NCBI GenBank assembly: GCA_002118135.1 | Contig: BDIU01000219.1 | Coordinates: 1,243-65,242 of the forward strand | Direction of reading: 5' to 3' | Origin: Trebouxia sp. TZW2008 | Lineage: Eukaryota; Chlorophyta; Trebouxiophyceae; Trebouxiales; Trebouxiaceae | Length of the DNA: 64,000 nt | Shown: positions 46,171-57,500 of the stretch, one piece after another | How the letters are laid out: each line of letters starts with the position of its first letter | How positions within the stretch are numbered: the stretch's first letter is position 1 | Notes under the pieces: generated by a model | The model's database searches: none | What the model was told of the DNA's origin: nothing | What the model saw: only the letters and a program-made list of their open reading frames with translations | Position numbers and translations under genes: made by a program

Positions 46171-49100
46171 TTACAAAGCTTCTTTGCTAGAGTCTGTACG
46201 TCTTCTTGCAAGCTGCTGCCTGCTGGTATGCAATGCTTTAGTTGCATTTGCTGATGCAGACGCACTTCGCAGAGATTTCTTGTGCTGTTGCGCTTGCCAC
46301 TTAGCTTCTAGCTCCTTTCTGACTGCATCAATGCCTGCATGTCAAAGCATACTTGAATCACTGACATCTTCAGCTGAATGAAGCTTGCACTTGTGCTGAT
46401 TGCATGCATTCATGTGTGACATCAAGATGCCCTCCCCCACAGCATGCCAGATCTCAATGGCACTAGAAAGCAGGCAATCTCAAAACAGATATGTTTGCTG
46501 CTTGTCAGCTACAAACGTGCTATCCAATAAACGCATTTGAATGAGACAGGCATCTCCTGTCAGCTTGCAGACACTTCATTTTTGTTGCTTGCAGGTATGT
46601 GCTGCACAGGCGTGCCAACTGGTCAGTCCATTCATGATGATAGTGATGATGATGATGTAAAATAGCAGTATTAGCAACAATCTTGTTACTTTGTAGCACA
46701 TGTGCTGGGTGTATGTGGCTGCAGTCCTGTGATGTCAGGGATAATGTCATGGAAACAGACCTGGCTCAGGATATAGCTGCTGATCTGCATCAGGTGCGTG
46801 TTTGGCACTTGAGGACGGAGCTGGAAATGCCTTTGCTGTTGCTGCAAGCCAGGCATCAAGGGCCGCTTGAGAACCAGGCTCTGTCAATCTCATGCCCTTA
46901 AGACTACCAATGTCTGCAAATCTGCGAAAGTTTTACTGATGTCAAGCCTTGCAGGACCAATATCTAACAGTAACAAATACTCATAATGATGAATACACAT
47001 TCCAGCACATGTGCTGAGTGTGTGGCTCGAGTCCACAGTACAAATCTCTGCAACTGCAAAGCTGATACGGTTGGCAAGCTTTGTGAGGCTAGCAGGGCAT
47101 GTTACACATTGGTAGACAACACGTCATCAGACAATAGGCCAATCAAGCTGTAAACACCTGTTTTGACACACAGGCTGAGCCGTCGCAACAACAATTGTTG
47201 TAAGTGACACTGATCGAGCGTATGGGAACTTGAGGAATGCTATGCCTGTGGACTGGCAGGATCGTGCCCCTGAACTTTTGGCTGTGGCTGAGCCTGAGGG
47301 CTCACTGCACTGCGCGTGACATTTGTGCTCAGACAACAATTCAAAAAGGTGCCCAGGCTGCTGAGTATAGGCCTAGCATGGTGCACAGCCTTTGCCCAAC
47401 ATCGCACACAAAACATATCAAGGTGTACTGAATGGGGATGCAAGTGCCTTGTCTATGTTGATGTCAAAACCTATATGCAAGGCCATGACAATCCCTATCA
47501 ACCAACCAGAGAAGGGCAAATGCTCTACTAAAAGATATGAATCGTTACCTGTCAGACCCAAACGGCACCATCAGCAGCTTCAGGGGGTCCAGCTGTGCCT
47601 CAGTGCGCAGCTTCCTGAATCACCAATACACGTGTACGGCATATATCACAACAGCTTTGGTAATGCACGGTCTGACTCCATCTTGGCAATAGCGCAGGAG
47701 GCATCTTTCGGCAGCAGGCTCAAGCATTCTGACTGTCTTGCTGATCGTCACAAGGATGGCAAAATCAAGCTGCCATGCTCATGGGGACACAGCAGTGTTG
47801 TCATAAGAGTGCCTGGTGCAGCTTCCATCTGCATGCCAGAGAGGTCCAGGTGTGCTCAAGTGCTCACACAAAGCACAAAAGACTGCATATGGGGGACAAA
47901 AGCAGCTCAATGCGGCAGATACTTAAGCCTGCAGGGGCTCCTCTGCTCAAATCACCTGCCAGCATGTTTGGTCAGTCCCATCTAGAGCCTGCTGCAGTGA
48001 GATAAAGTAAAGACTTGAATCCACAACCTCTATATGATGCAAACATACTCTTGGTCATATGGGCAGCTGCTTACATGCGTTTGTCCATGCCTGTGAAGAG
48101 CATGTGGGTCAGCATGAGTCTGAAGTTGCTCAAAGCAGCTTTGTCTGCAGCAGTATCTCTCTGTCTAGCACCTCCTTGGCTGCTGCTGCCTTTCAAGCCG
48201 CCCAGATAAACCAGGGATGCGCCATGAAGATGTGCAACATAGCGCAGGGACTGACCCATCAGTTGTCGTGACTGCATGCACAGCATCAACGCAATGAGCT
48301 ATGCAGATGTGCAACATAGCTCAGTGCCTGGCCTGTCAGCTGCCGTGATTGCATACATAGCATCAAAACAATGACGTTATACCGCAGTGAGCTATACTAC
48401 AGTGATGCAGCATGCAGATATGCAACATAGCGCAGTGATCAGCCCAGCAAATAGCGTGACTGCATGCACAACATCAAAGCAGTGAGGTATGCCACAGCAA
48501 TGCACCATGCAGACACGCAACATAGCGCACTGACTGAGTCATGACTTGTTGTGGCTGCATTCACAGCACAAGAGCATTGAGTCAAGCCACCAACAAGAGG
48601 CCTTGCAGTCAGCTCATGGGCTTGAAGGTTGTGTTGATGCAATATCAATGAATGCAGTGGCTCAGCATGATGTGCTCAGTTGCTTGTGACTAGCAAGATG
48701 GCCAAAGCACAAGCTGACTCTGAAATGGCAAGTCTGTACCTCTGCATCTGCATCTCTCAAAGTGTCCTCTTTAGAAGCTACCAGCAACAGTGATATACCT
48801 GCAGAAAAGCTTGAAGCTCAGCCCTTGACCAAGTTGACAGCAGCAAACCCCGAGCCAATGACTGCAGCTTACAACATTGAAAATTGTTGTCAGCTGGCAG
48901 CACTGCAATCCCCAAGGGACCCAATGAAGATGCGGCTGCTTTGCTCAGATTGCAACTGGGAATTACCAAGAGTTGAGACTTGACCAGGACAGGGCATGCA
49001 AATGAGTCACTCAGTCCCATACACAATCCTCAAGAAAAGTGTAGCTGCTTGGCAGCAAAAGTTGAGGCTGTCTTTTGTTGTCAAGGTCACAGTACGCAGC

Positions 49101-50216
49101 ACCTGATGGCGATGTTTTGAACTTATAGTCTGTACACCATCTTGAGTGATACATATCAAGGCAGGGTGAACAGTGCTGTAAAGCAATGGCGGCACGGGTG
49201 GGTATGCAAACTAGACTGGCATAGATGCCAGAAAGCGTCAGTTGGGGAGTGTAGAGGCATCTGCAAAGCAGCAGCGTTGCCACCATGTAAGGGGCATCAG
49301 CTTGCATGGCAGGAGCTTGCCTCAGAAGCTTGCTGAGAAGCACAACAATCTGCTGAGCAAGCTGCTGATTGCAGTCTGGTAACCCTAGCAATGAATATAT
49401 GCATAGCAAAACTGCTCACCAATGTGCTGTATGACGTCCTTGTCCTCATGGCTGCTGCCAACATACTTCTTGGCTCTCAGCCGCAGCTGCTCAGGGTGTT
49501 TGGAGCCTTTCTGCTGTAGCCAAGTCAAACTCTGTTGCACCTTTGCCCTGACTTGTTGTAACTGTGTGACTGCACTCTGCAAAGCCTGTGATGGCTGTGA
49601 TAAGTCAACTACTATAGCCACTACAGCTGTCGCAACCTGCGGCATATGCGTGTCCAGTCAGCTTTGTGCTGTCTTGCAGAGTCAGTGGCTGGGCAAAAGT
49701 AAGCAGCAATAAGCAAGTTTCACACGACCTGCTCAGGGCCAAGTACGTTGCTGTTGCGCAAAACTTCTGCAGACAGTTCTTGGCTCCCTGACAGTTCCCA
49801 CAAGTGTGCTAGCTCCTTTGGGTCTGAAGGGTTAGCAGCAGGCTTCCGTACAAAGGTGTAATCCAACCCTTCTGTGGGCTTGGGGATGTCGCTCTGCATG
49901 CATACAAAAGATTAAAGTCTTGCTTCTTGACTTCTGCAGAGGAGAGCTTGGACACAAGCAAAAGTCACCTTGTCAGGTTGAGTGTACTTGCTCAGCAGAG
50001 TGCTTTTGCCTGAGCCACGTGGTCCCACGATGTACAAATTAGCGTCAGGACGAGCGCCTGCAGGAGTAACACAGTTTTTGCCGCCCCGTGAGTGGTTCAA
50101 AACCAACTCACAGTGGCGGACAAAGTGATCAGCCTTGAACCTGACTGGCTGATTTGTACTTTGCTTCTCTCGAGCAGCTGATCCCAAATAGGCACACGCG
50201 CACCAGCAGTAGCCAT
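46171..50216 (-). CDS. DYNC2LI1: cytoplasmic dynein 2 light intermediate chain (D1bLIC/DYNC2LI1)
   Basis: This subunit stabilises the dynein-2 motor for retrograde intraflagellar transport. Exons on the minus strand: 50216-50141 (donor GTTCAA, chosen by phase), 50057-49969, 49893-49729, 49636-49420, 48798-48740, 48271-48075, 47614-47549, at least one unresolved exon, and 46334-46171 with the stop. Marks: MATAGARVPIWDQLLERS start; P-loop GPRGSGKST; GLDYTFVRK with HLWEL (human LALEYTYGRR, HFWEL); VVDLSQPSQ; ISLLLVASKEDTLRD (human PLVIIGSKYDVF); QSLRYVAHLHGASL (human KTLRFVAHYYGASL); LLMVPFGSDR; and the C-terminal GIDAVRKELEAKWQAQQHKK (human VDEMRIQKDLELEQ). A further exon reading HDPASPQ may lie near 47290-47235. 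Phases agree wherever exons are adjacent. It is head-to-head with RPL4. Animal and algal orthologues are strictly ciliary. Confidence 0.88.
48300..48575 (-). repeat. three decayed copies of the dynein-2 LIC exon-6 start
   Basis: Exon 6 opens SRQLMGQSLRYVAHLHGA at 48271. Upstream on the minus strand, copies at about 48349, 48459 and 48553 read SRQLTGQALSYVAHLH, SRYLLG-stop-SLRYVAYLH, and PQQVMTQSVRYVACLHGA. Acceptor AG is lost in the first and kept in the other two. Spacing is irregular, about 80-110 bp. Confidence 0.88.
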
Positions 50217-50448
50217 GCAACGGCGACTTGGGGACTTACGCGGGTTCGGTGCGCATAAGCCTGTTGAATGCGATGACGCAGACCGCCAAGCAGGTGTTGT
50301 CTGTGCGTTCGTGTGAAGCAAGTTGACTTTGATGCTGAATCTAACCCTAGGCCATGACTGAAGGCTTGCACCGAAACCAGAGTTGAAGGAACTTGAGACT
50401 TTGGAGGCGGCTAGTTGCGCCCTCTTTGGTTGCATACACTTTGCTGCC
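50217..50448. promoter_or_regulatory. divergent promoter, dynein-2 LIC / RPL4
   Basis: 232 bp separate the start codons on opposite strands. It must serve a highly expressed ribosomal protein gene and a ciliary gene. No TATA box is evident. An upstream in-frame ATG for RPL4 at 50383 lies within this interval. Confidence 0.5.
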
Positions 50449-53400
50449 ATGGCCGCTTCAAGGCCTTTGGTGGGCATTCAGAGCACCGATGAGGGCTCTA
50501 GCCAGCAGGCAAACCTGCCTGCTGTCTTTACTGCCCCTATTCGACCTGACATCGTCAGACAAGTACACACTGGCTTGGCAAAGAACAAGAGGCAGCCATA
50601 TGCCGTGAAATTCGAGGCTGGCATGCAGAGCAGTGCCGAGTCATGGGGAACAGGACGTGCTGTGTCACGTATTCCCCGTGTGCCCGGTGGTGGTACTCAC
50701 CGTGCTGGTCAGGGAGCTTTTGGAAACATGTGCCGTGGTGGACGCATGTTCTCACCCACAAAGACATGGAGACGGTGGCACAGGAAGATCAACATCAACC
50801 AGAAGCGATATGCCGTCGTTTCAGCCCTTGCAGCTTCAGCTCTGCCTTCACTGGTGCTAGCTAGAGGTCACAAGATTGAAAAGGTAGCACAGAGCCTCCA
50901 CACCTGCTATTTCTGTCACCTTTCATCTCCATCGCAATGCGCTGAGGTCGTGTCCTGCACCCCTAGCACCTTCCTATGCTGGCAACGTGAGATCTAGCTG
51001 AAGTCGTTCTGGGTGTCACTTGCAGGTGCCAGAGATCCCTTTGGTGGTTGATGACAGCAGCGAGAGTGTCACCAAGACCAGCAAGGCAGTCCAGATCTTG
51101 AAGTCAGTTGGTGCATACGAGGACGCAGCAAAGGCCAAGGACTCCATCAATGTCAGGAGAGGCAAGGGAAAGATGAGGAACAGGCGCTACGTCAACCGCA
51201 AGGGCCCCTTGGTCATCTACGGCAATGACAATGGCATTGCCAAAGCCTTCAGGAACTTGCCTGGAGTTGACACAGCCCCTGTCACAGCGCTGAACCTGTT
51301 GCAGGTGGGCTATTGACATAGTGCAACAGCATGTGCCCTCTACTGCACTGAGCAACAGCTGCAAAGCACTGCTGCTGGCAGCTTTCAGTGGCTTGAGCGG
51401 TCATGCAGACTGAAAGCTGCAAAGCTGTTGTGCTCATCAGCGCTCCAGTCATTCATTTCACTTGCTGTGCACCCTACCCCTGTTGCAGGCTGCAGTCACT
51501 TGGTAGTCCATAAAGTGCACTTCAGCTACCATTGACTGTACTGCAATTGCAGATGCAGCAGCTCAATCTGTAATATGCAGCAGGAGCAGCGTCGTCATCA
51601 GTAATGTCAGCAAATAGCTTTTGCCAGCACTCTGCTGCACAAGAAGTTCTGATACAGCAGCAGCATCGTCAGTAGCATGCACGGACCAGTCATTAGACTG
51701 TGCTGCCCAAAGGTTGATGCAGCAGCATCAGCAGTAGTAGACATGGCTGACCATACTTGTGCTGCTGCAGTTGGCTCCTGGAGGTCACCTGGGCCGCTTC
51801 ATCATCTGGACCAAGTCAGCCTTTGAGCAGCTGGACACCATCTTTGGTAAGCAAGCTACAGCTCTTACACCCAGCTGTTTCGTTGGCGCACTTGTATCGA
51901 ATTGTCCTTCAGTGTTGGCCTTTTGTGGGCTGTCAAGGAGGCAGACAGTTTTGCACACCAGACTGCAAGGGTTCTCAAGCAAAGTCAGAAAGAGCCAACA
52001 AGTTGTGCCAGTTCTTTTGAGTTGGCAGTGCTGCAGTCAGCATATCTCATTTTTCCTTTTGCGGTAGCCCTTGGCACTAGTGTGTCCATCATTGCATGTT
52101 GAGGTGACAAGACGCATGCCTCTGCTGTGAGGCAGTGCTTGGTGACTGCTAGTGCTGTTGCCCTCTTTTGCAAAGACGCTCGAGAATTCATCAGAGCAGT
52201 TGCACGTAGGAAGGTAATGCTTGGTGACTGACGGCCTTGTTGCTTTGCCTTGCAGGAACAGTTGAGAACGCATCCGCCCAAAAGAAGGGGTACAAGCTGC
52301 CCAGGGCGCCCATGACCCAGAGCGACCTCACCAGGCTCATTAACTCAGATGAGGTGCAGAGTGTGGTGCGACCCAAGAAGACGGTATGTCTCCTGCCTCC
52401 TGTGCACTGCATGTCCAGCAGAACTTTTTGTCCAATAACATACTGACTAGTGTATTTCTTGTGTATCAGTCAGTCAGCAATGACACACGCATTTCACACA
52501 GTTACTCCACACCTGGCATAGCATGCAATCCGATGCCAATGCAAAATTCAAAGCTTAGCAGCCCCGCTAAGCACATGTGTGCATTTAATCTTGCATCTGT
52601 GCACAGGACATGTTTTGTAGGCACGAGCAGTCTTTCTCCTTCTTCTACTTGTGCTCCTTCCAGCCCTGTCGACGCCAGGCAGTGTGCTTGCTCAAAATTG
52701 CTTGTGTTGCATGACTGTGACTCCGATCTTCTTGTGAGCTCTGCCTGCCGCTAGTTGCTGACCAGCTGCCCTTCTTGTCAGCTTTGCTTCCTGTTAGCTG
52801 GCAACAGGCTGCCCTTCTTGTGACCCTTGTGACCTCTCCTGCATTGAGCTGGCTTCATGATCCTTCCTGTGTGTTGAGGCTTGACTTTGGTGCTACAGGT
52901 GAAGCGTGGCAGGGCGCTGAAGAAGAACCCACTGAAGAACCTGGGTGCTCTTCTCAAGCTGAACCCATATGCCAAGACTGCGCGCCGCCAGGAGCTGTTG
53001 CATCAGGTATTGGACATGCCTTCATTGCTGTTGCGTTTGCATAGACCAAGAGCAGGCTCGAATAAGCCCTGCCCAGTTATGGCACCTGGCTTTGCACTCA
53101 TCAAGGACAGGCCTGTATGAGTTCTGCAAAGCCATGCGACCTACTTTTGCACAGGCCAAGCGCACTTCTGTATGCATACCCTGAGCAATCATCAACTCTT
53201 CTACATTTCTGCAGGGGTCTCATTGCATACTGTTGGTTATTGTCACATCTGCTTTGCTTGTTTACGCTCCTCGTAGTCAATAGTAATGAGTTGGTGGATC
53301 ACAAGTGAGCGACGCGTCAGGCTTCCATCAAACTACTGTTGCTGTCTGGCTGGAATGGGTCATGTCTAGCTGCTACCTGGTCTGGTTGCGCCTCTTGCGT

Positions 53401-53724
53401 AGCAGTATTTTTCATTTGCGTTTGTGAGGTCAATGCAAGAATAGGTCCAGTGGGTGCTTTGCATGTGACTCGCAATTGACACAGTATCAACAACAGTGAT
53501 ACCATAGATGACAGCCAATCACAACAATGAACGGTGTGCAGGCACGTGTTGCAAGTGGCAAGGGCAGGGACGATAAGCTGCAGGCTGCTCGCAAGGCAGC
53601 CAAGACTGAGCACAAGAAGGTTGGCCAGGCCTTCTACAAGCAGATGACACAGGACAGCGACTACCAGGGTGCAGACTACGAGGTGTTTGACAACTGGCTC
53701 AACAAGACTGAGCAGCCCAACTAG
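50449..53724 (+). CDS. RPL4: 60S ribosomal protein L4 (uL4)
   Basis: Exons: 50449-50883, 51026-51304, 51771-51846, 52256-52383, 52899-53006 and 53542-53724. Phases agree; 403 codons, normal for eukaryotic uL4. The N-terminal uL4 fold carries the loop [20 protein letters not shown] followed by [19 protein letters not shown], which lines the peptide exit tunnel. Then come [36 protein letters not shown] and [17 protein letters not shown]. Exons 4-6 carry the eukaryote-specific basic extension ([12 protein letters not shown] segment, [23 protein letters not shown]). I chose the ATG at 50449 because MAASRPLVG matches the family start. The upstream ATG at 50383 would add 22 residues not typical of uL4. 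Confidence 0.98.
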
Positions 53725-53751
53725 GCAGATGTCTCATAGATGCTGGCCCCT

Positions 53752-53756
53752 TGTAA
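53752..53756 (+). terminator. TGTAA polyadenylation signal of RPL4
   Basis: TGTAA, the polyadenylation signal typical of chlorophyte nuclear genes, lies 28 nt after the RPL4 stop codon. Assignment rests on motif and position only. Confidence 0.55.
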
Positions 53757-54514
53757 CATATACACAACTTGTCCATTGCTGGTCTGACTTGACGAGGACC
53801 TGTTTGCGCTTAGATACACAATTTGAATGTGCATCAAAAACCATGATGCGCCATAGCTATGCGCAATGTTCACCTCAGGATTTTGCATCAGCTTCCTCCT
53901 CGCTTGACAGCTGCATGCAAAACTGCTAGCTACAGGTAAAAAAGCTTGCTCGGTTTTACTGGCATTAGCACTTGTTACTGAAGCTTGTAAGGTCAGGCTG
54001 TCCAAGTTGCGCTTCTTACCACAAAACATTCAATGTCTCCGATGTTCTGTTCGGAAAGGCCGTGACTAGCTGGCAGACTAGGTGGCAAAGTATGCTGCCA
54101 TGCCTACAAAATTGCGCAGGCAAGCGCCTAGCTGCTTGACATGCAGCTTCCGAATTTAAATTGCAAGAGTGAGACCATGCTCGTCAGTCACAAGTCACAG
54201 CTGATTCATGCCATGAGAAAGATCAACAGTCGCAAATGGAATGCTGACGCATCGTTCAGTCATAATCTGTCCACTCACCAACACTGACTACGATAAACGA
54301 AGAAAAATAAAGCAGATATGACAAGCACCGGCAGCACTGCTGCTGCAAATGATTGCCAACATATAGCAATACAGAGCTAGCAATATAAAGTAGGCATTGC
54401 AGACTGCAGCTCCAAAGCTGTCTGCCCACAGGCGAGCTCAAAACTGGCAAATTGCCTGAAAATTGAAGATGCGCACAAGTGCATCAGAAGTGGTACATTG
54501 TCATGTCAACAGCA
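53757..54514. other. spacer between convergent RPL4 and RAP genes
   Basis: No gene recognised; contains the 3' flanks of both genes. Confidence 0.5.
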
Positions 54515-57500
54515 TCATGACCCTGGAGCAGACACATCATGAAAGGCCTGGTTCTGAGCAGCAGCTTCTTTTCTGTTCTTGGCAACTTGCAAGATCAGCT
54601 CAAGACGTGACTGGGGTGCTTTCCCAGTCTTCTTCCTCAGCAGTGCTTGCTGTTGGCTGCGTGACAACCTCTGTGGCTGAGATACTGCCTCCGCAACATT
54701 TGGCTGCTGACTCTCTGCGTGGCCAGGAGAGTCTGCTGCATCTTCCCTCTGCTGCTGAACATCTAAATAGCTGAGAGTTGGTGCTGCATCTTGTTTCTGC
54801 TGCTGACTACCAAGGTAGTTGGGAATAGCTGCCTCATCTTGCTGCTGCTGCTGCTGCTGCTGCCTGTCTAGGTAGCTGCTGACAGGTGTCTGGCTATGCG
54901 TCTGCTGCTGACTTTCAAGAGAGCTCTCAACAGATGTTTCATCCCGTTTCTGCAGCTGACTGTAGCTCTCAGACAGTGTCTCATCTTGTTTCTGCCGCTG
55001 ACTACCTCTATAGCTGAAAATCGTTGCCTGACCCTGTTTTGGCTGCTGAGTGTCGATGTAGCTTTCAGGCATTGCATCAACTTGTTCCTGCTGCTGACTA
55101 TCTGGATAGCTGTGACCAGTTTCGCTACCTTGTGTCTGTGGTTGACTATTCAGGTGGCAGCTGTGAAGGGATGCTGGATCTTTGTTCTGCTGCCGAGTGC
55201 GTGTGTAGCTTTCAGGCAAGGCCTCATGTTGGACATGTTGCCGACTGTCTGTGTAGCTCTCATATGGTGCCTCGTCTTGTTCATGCACTGACAATTTAGC
55301 TGGGAAGGGTCGGCAAACAAGGCCAAGCTGCTCTCTCTCCCCCAGAAGAGCACGGATCTTGTCAAACTCTTGTCGGTGTCTTTTGGACGATGCGTTTTGA
55401 TGCTCTTCAAGATGCTGCAGAGCTGCGGGGACTGGCAGTGTGTGAATACCAACTTGGCTCAAACATCCCTCCATGTATGCCTGCAGAGGAAGCATTGGCG
55501 TGAGTGATGATGCTGGCCGATGCACAATGCAGCGAGCTGCATCTTCACAATTTTGCATGATGCATTGTCCTGTCCAAGATGCTGCAGAGCTGCGGGGACT
55601 GGCAGTGGGTGAATGCCAACTTGGCTCAAACAACCCTCCATGTACGCCTGCAGAATCAATAGTCAATCAGTCAGTCAGGCAGCCAGTCAGTCAGTCAGTC
55701 AGGCAGCCAGTCAGTCGTTCAGTCAGTCAGTCAGTCAGGCAGGCATATGGGCAGTCAGTCAGTCTATCAGTCAGGCAGGCAGGCAGGCATATGGGCAGTC
55801 ATTCAGTCATTCAGTCAGGCAGGCAGACAGTCAGTCATCCAGCCAGCCCATCATTCAGCCAGGCAGGCAGCCAGCCAGCCGGCCAGTCATTGATTCAGTC
55901 AGACTTGTGGGCAGCCAGTCAGTCAGTCAGCGAGTCAATGACTGTATGCATTGACACAGTCATTGCTGTCAACTGAAATGAAGTCCATCAAGCGCAACAG
56001 CACACAAGATCAACATGAAAGCTTAGCAGATGCTGAGGGCAAAGCCACACACAATCAGTTGACAGCAAGACAAGCGTACCATCTTCTGAGTGAAGGTGTT
56101 CAAGTGGTCCCAGTGGAAGTAAGGGATGGACAGCACTGTCCAGCCCAATTGCTGAAGGGACCTCCTCTTTACTGCAGCAACACCCCACACAAACTTGCAT
56201 GCAGGCTAAAGATCACATTGCACTTCAGCAGCATATCACAGCACTCAGCCACCTACAGCTGCAGTATGAATGCCATACTCACTGCAGCAATATTACGCAG
56301 GACTCAGCTGCATTAAGATGCAGGAGAAACATCATAAGTCAATCAATCAAGTGAATGTCCTTGGGAGCCAACAGGGGGGTCAACAGACCATGTCAACAAT
56401 GAAGTTCACTGCAGCAACACCGCGACAGGACCGAGGCAGTTCAAGCTTGGGAGGACATCAGATGTCACTGCAGCAAGCATGTCACAGAACTTAGCCGTCC
56501 AAGACTGCAGTGTGAACGCCATATCCACTGCAGCGACATTGCACAAGACTCAGGTGCATCAACAGACAAAAAAAGCAGCACGCTGTAGTGCAGCAACACC
56601 ACAACAAGACCAAGGCACCTCAATGTTGGGAGGACATCAGACATCAATGTGGCAAGCATGTCACAGAACTCAGCCGCTCAAGACTGCAGTGTGAACGCTA
56701 TGTTCACAGCAGCGATGTTTCACAAGACTCAGGTGCACCAGGGAAACTTCACACTTCACTGCAGCAGCACCACAACAGGACCAAGGCACCTCAATGTTGG
56801 GAGGACATCAGATGACACTGCAGCAAGCATTTCACACAACTCAGCCTCCTGCGGATGCAGTCAGGGGACTACACGCCTCTGCAGCTCTACATACCACAGG
56901 AGAGATTCTTTTCGGTGATTGTTCTGAGTGCTTAGCAGCAGCCCCTTACCTATAGTGCAGCTAGTGACTTCATTCCGCATGCAGTGTAGAGACCCATCAG
57001 CTTCAAACATGACCAGCCTTTTCAGTTCATGTCTTTTCTTTTCTGTGCTTGTTCTGAGTGCATAGCAGCAGCCCTTTACCTATAGTGCGGCCAGTGGCTC
57101 GTCGTTCATTCCGCATGAAATGTAGAGGTCCATCAGCTTCAACCACCACACGAGCCTCTGGAAAGGCCATGTCCACTGTGTACTCTTCTTCAGAGTACTC
57201 CAGCTCTATGGTGTGTGGAAGTGACAGGATAGTGGTTGCAGCAGCTATATCCTGCATCACAAATAGGCACTATGCATATATTCTTTTGATAGCCTCCTGT
57301 GTATTTCTATGTTGCTGAGTATGCGCCCTTACAGAACTCAATTCAATCAATCAATCAATTACATTTTCTGTCCTTGGGACCCAACAGGGGGGTCAACAGA
57401 CAATATCCAAAACAAAACAGAACTGTAGCCTGTGATGTGATCACATGACAGGATGGTGGTTGCAGAGCAATAGCCGGCAGCACGCTCTGGTGTCATTGAT

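Noticed and set aside
46680..48005. Possible plus-strand gene, ending KSPASMFGQSHLEPAAVR near 48003
   Set aside because: The region lies inside the dynein-2 LIC gene; the minus exons at 48271-48075 and 47614-47549 fit in phase and match the family, while the plus exons could not be joined.
48762..48983. Plus-strand open frame starting MSSLEATSNSDIPAE
   Set aside because: Antisense to the dynein-2 LIC exon 48798-48740 (ISLLLVASKEDTLRD), which restores both phase and homology.
55613..55976. Open frames made of QSVSQ repeats
   Set aside because: They are translations of a tetranucleotide microsatellite in an intron.
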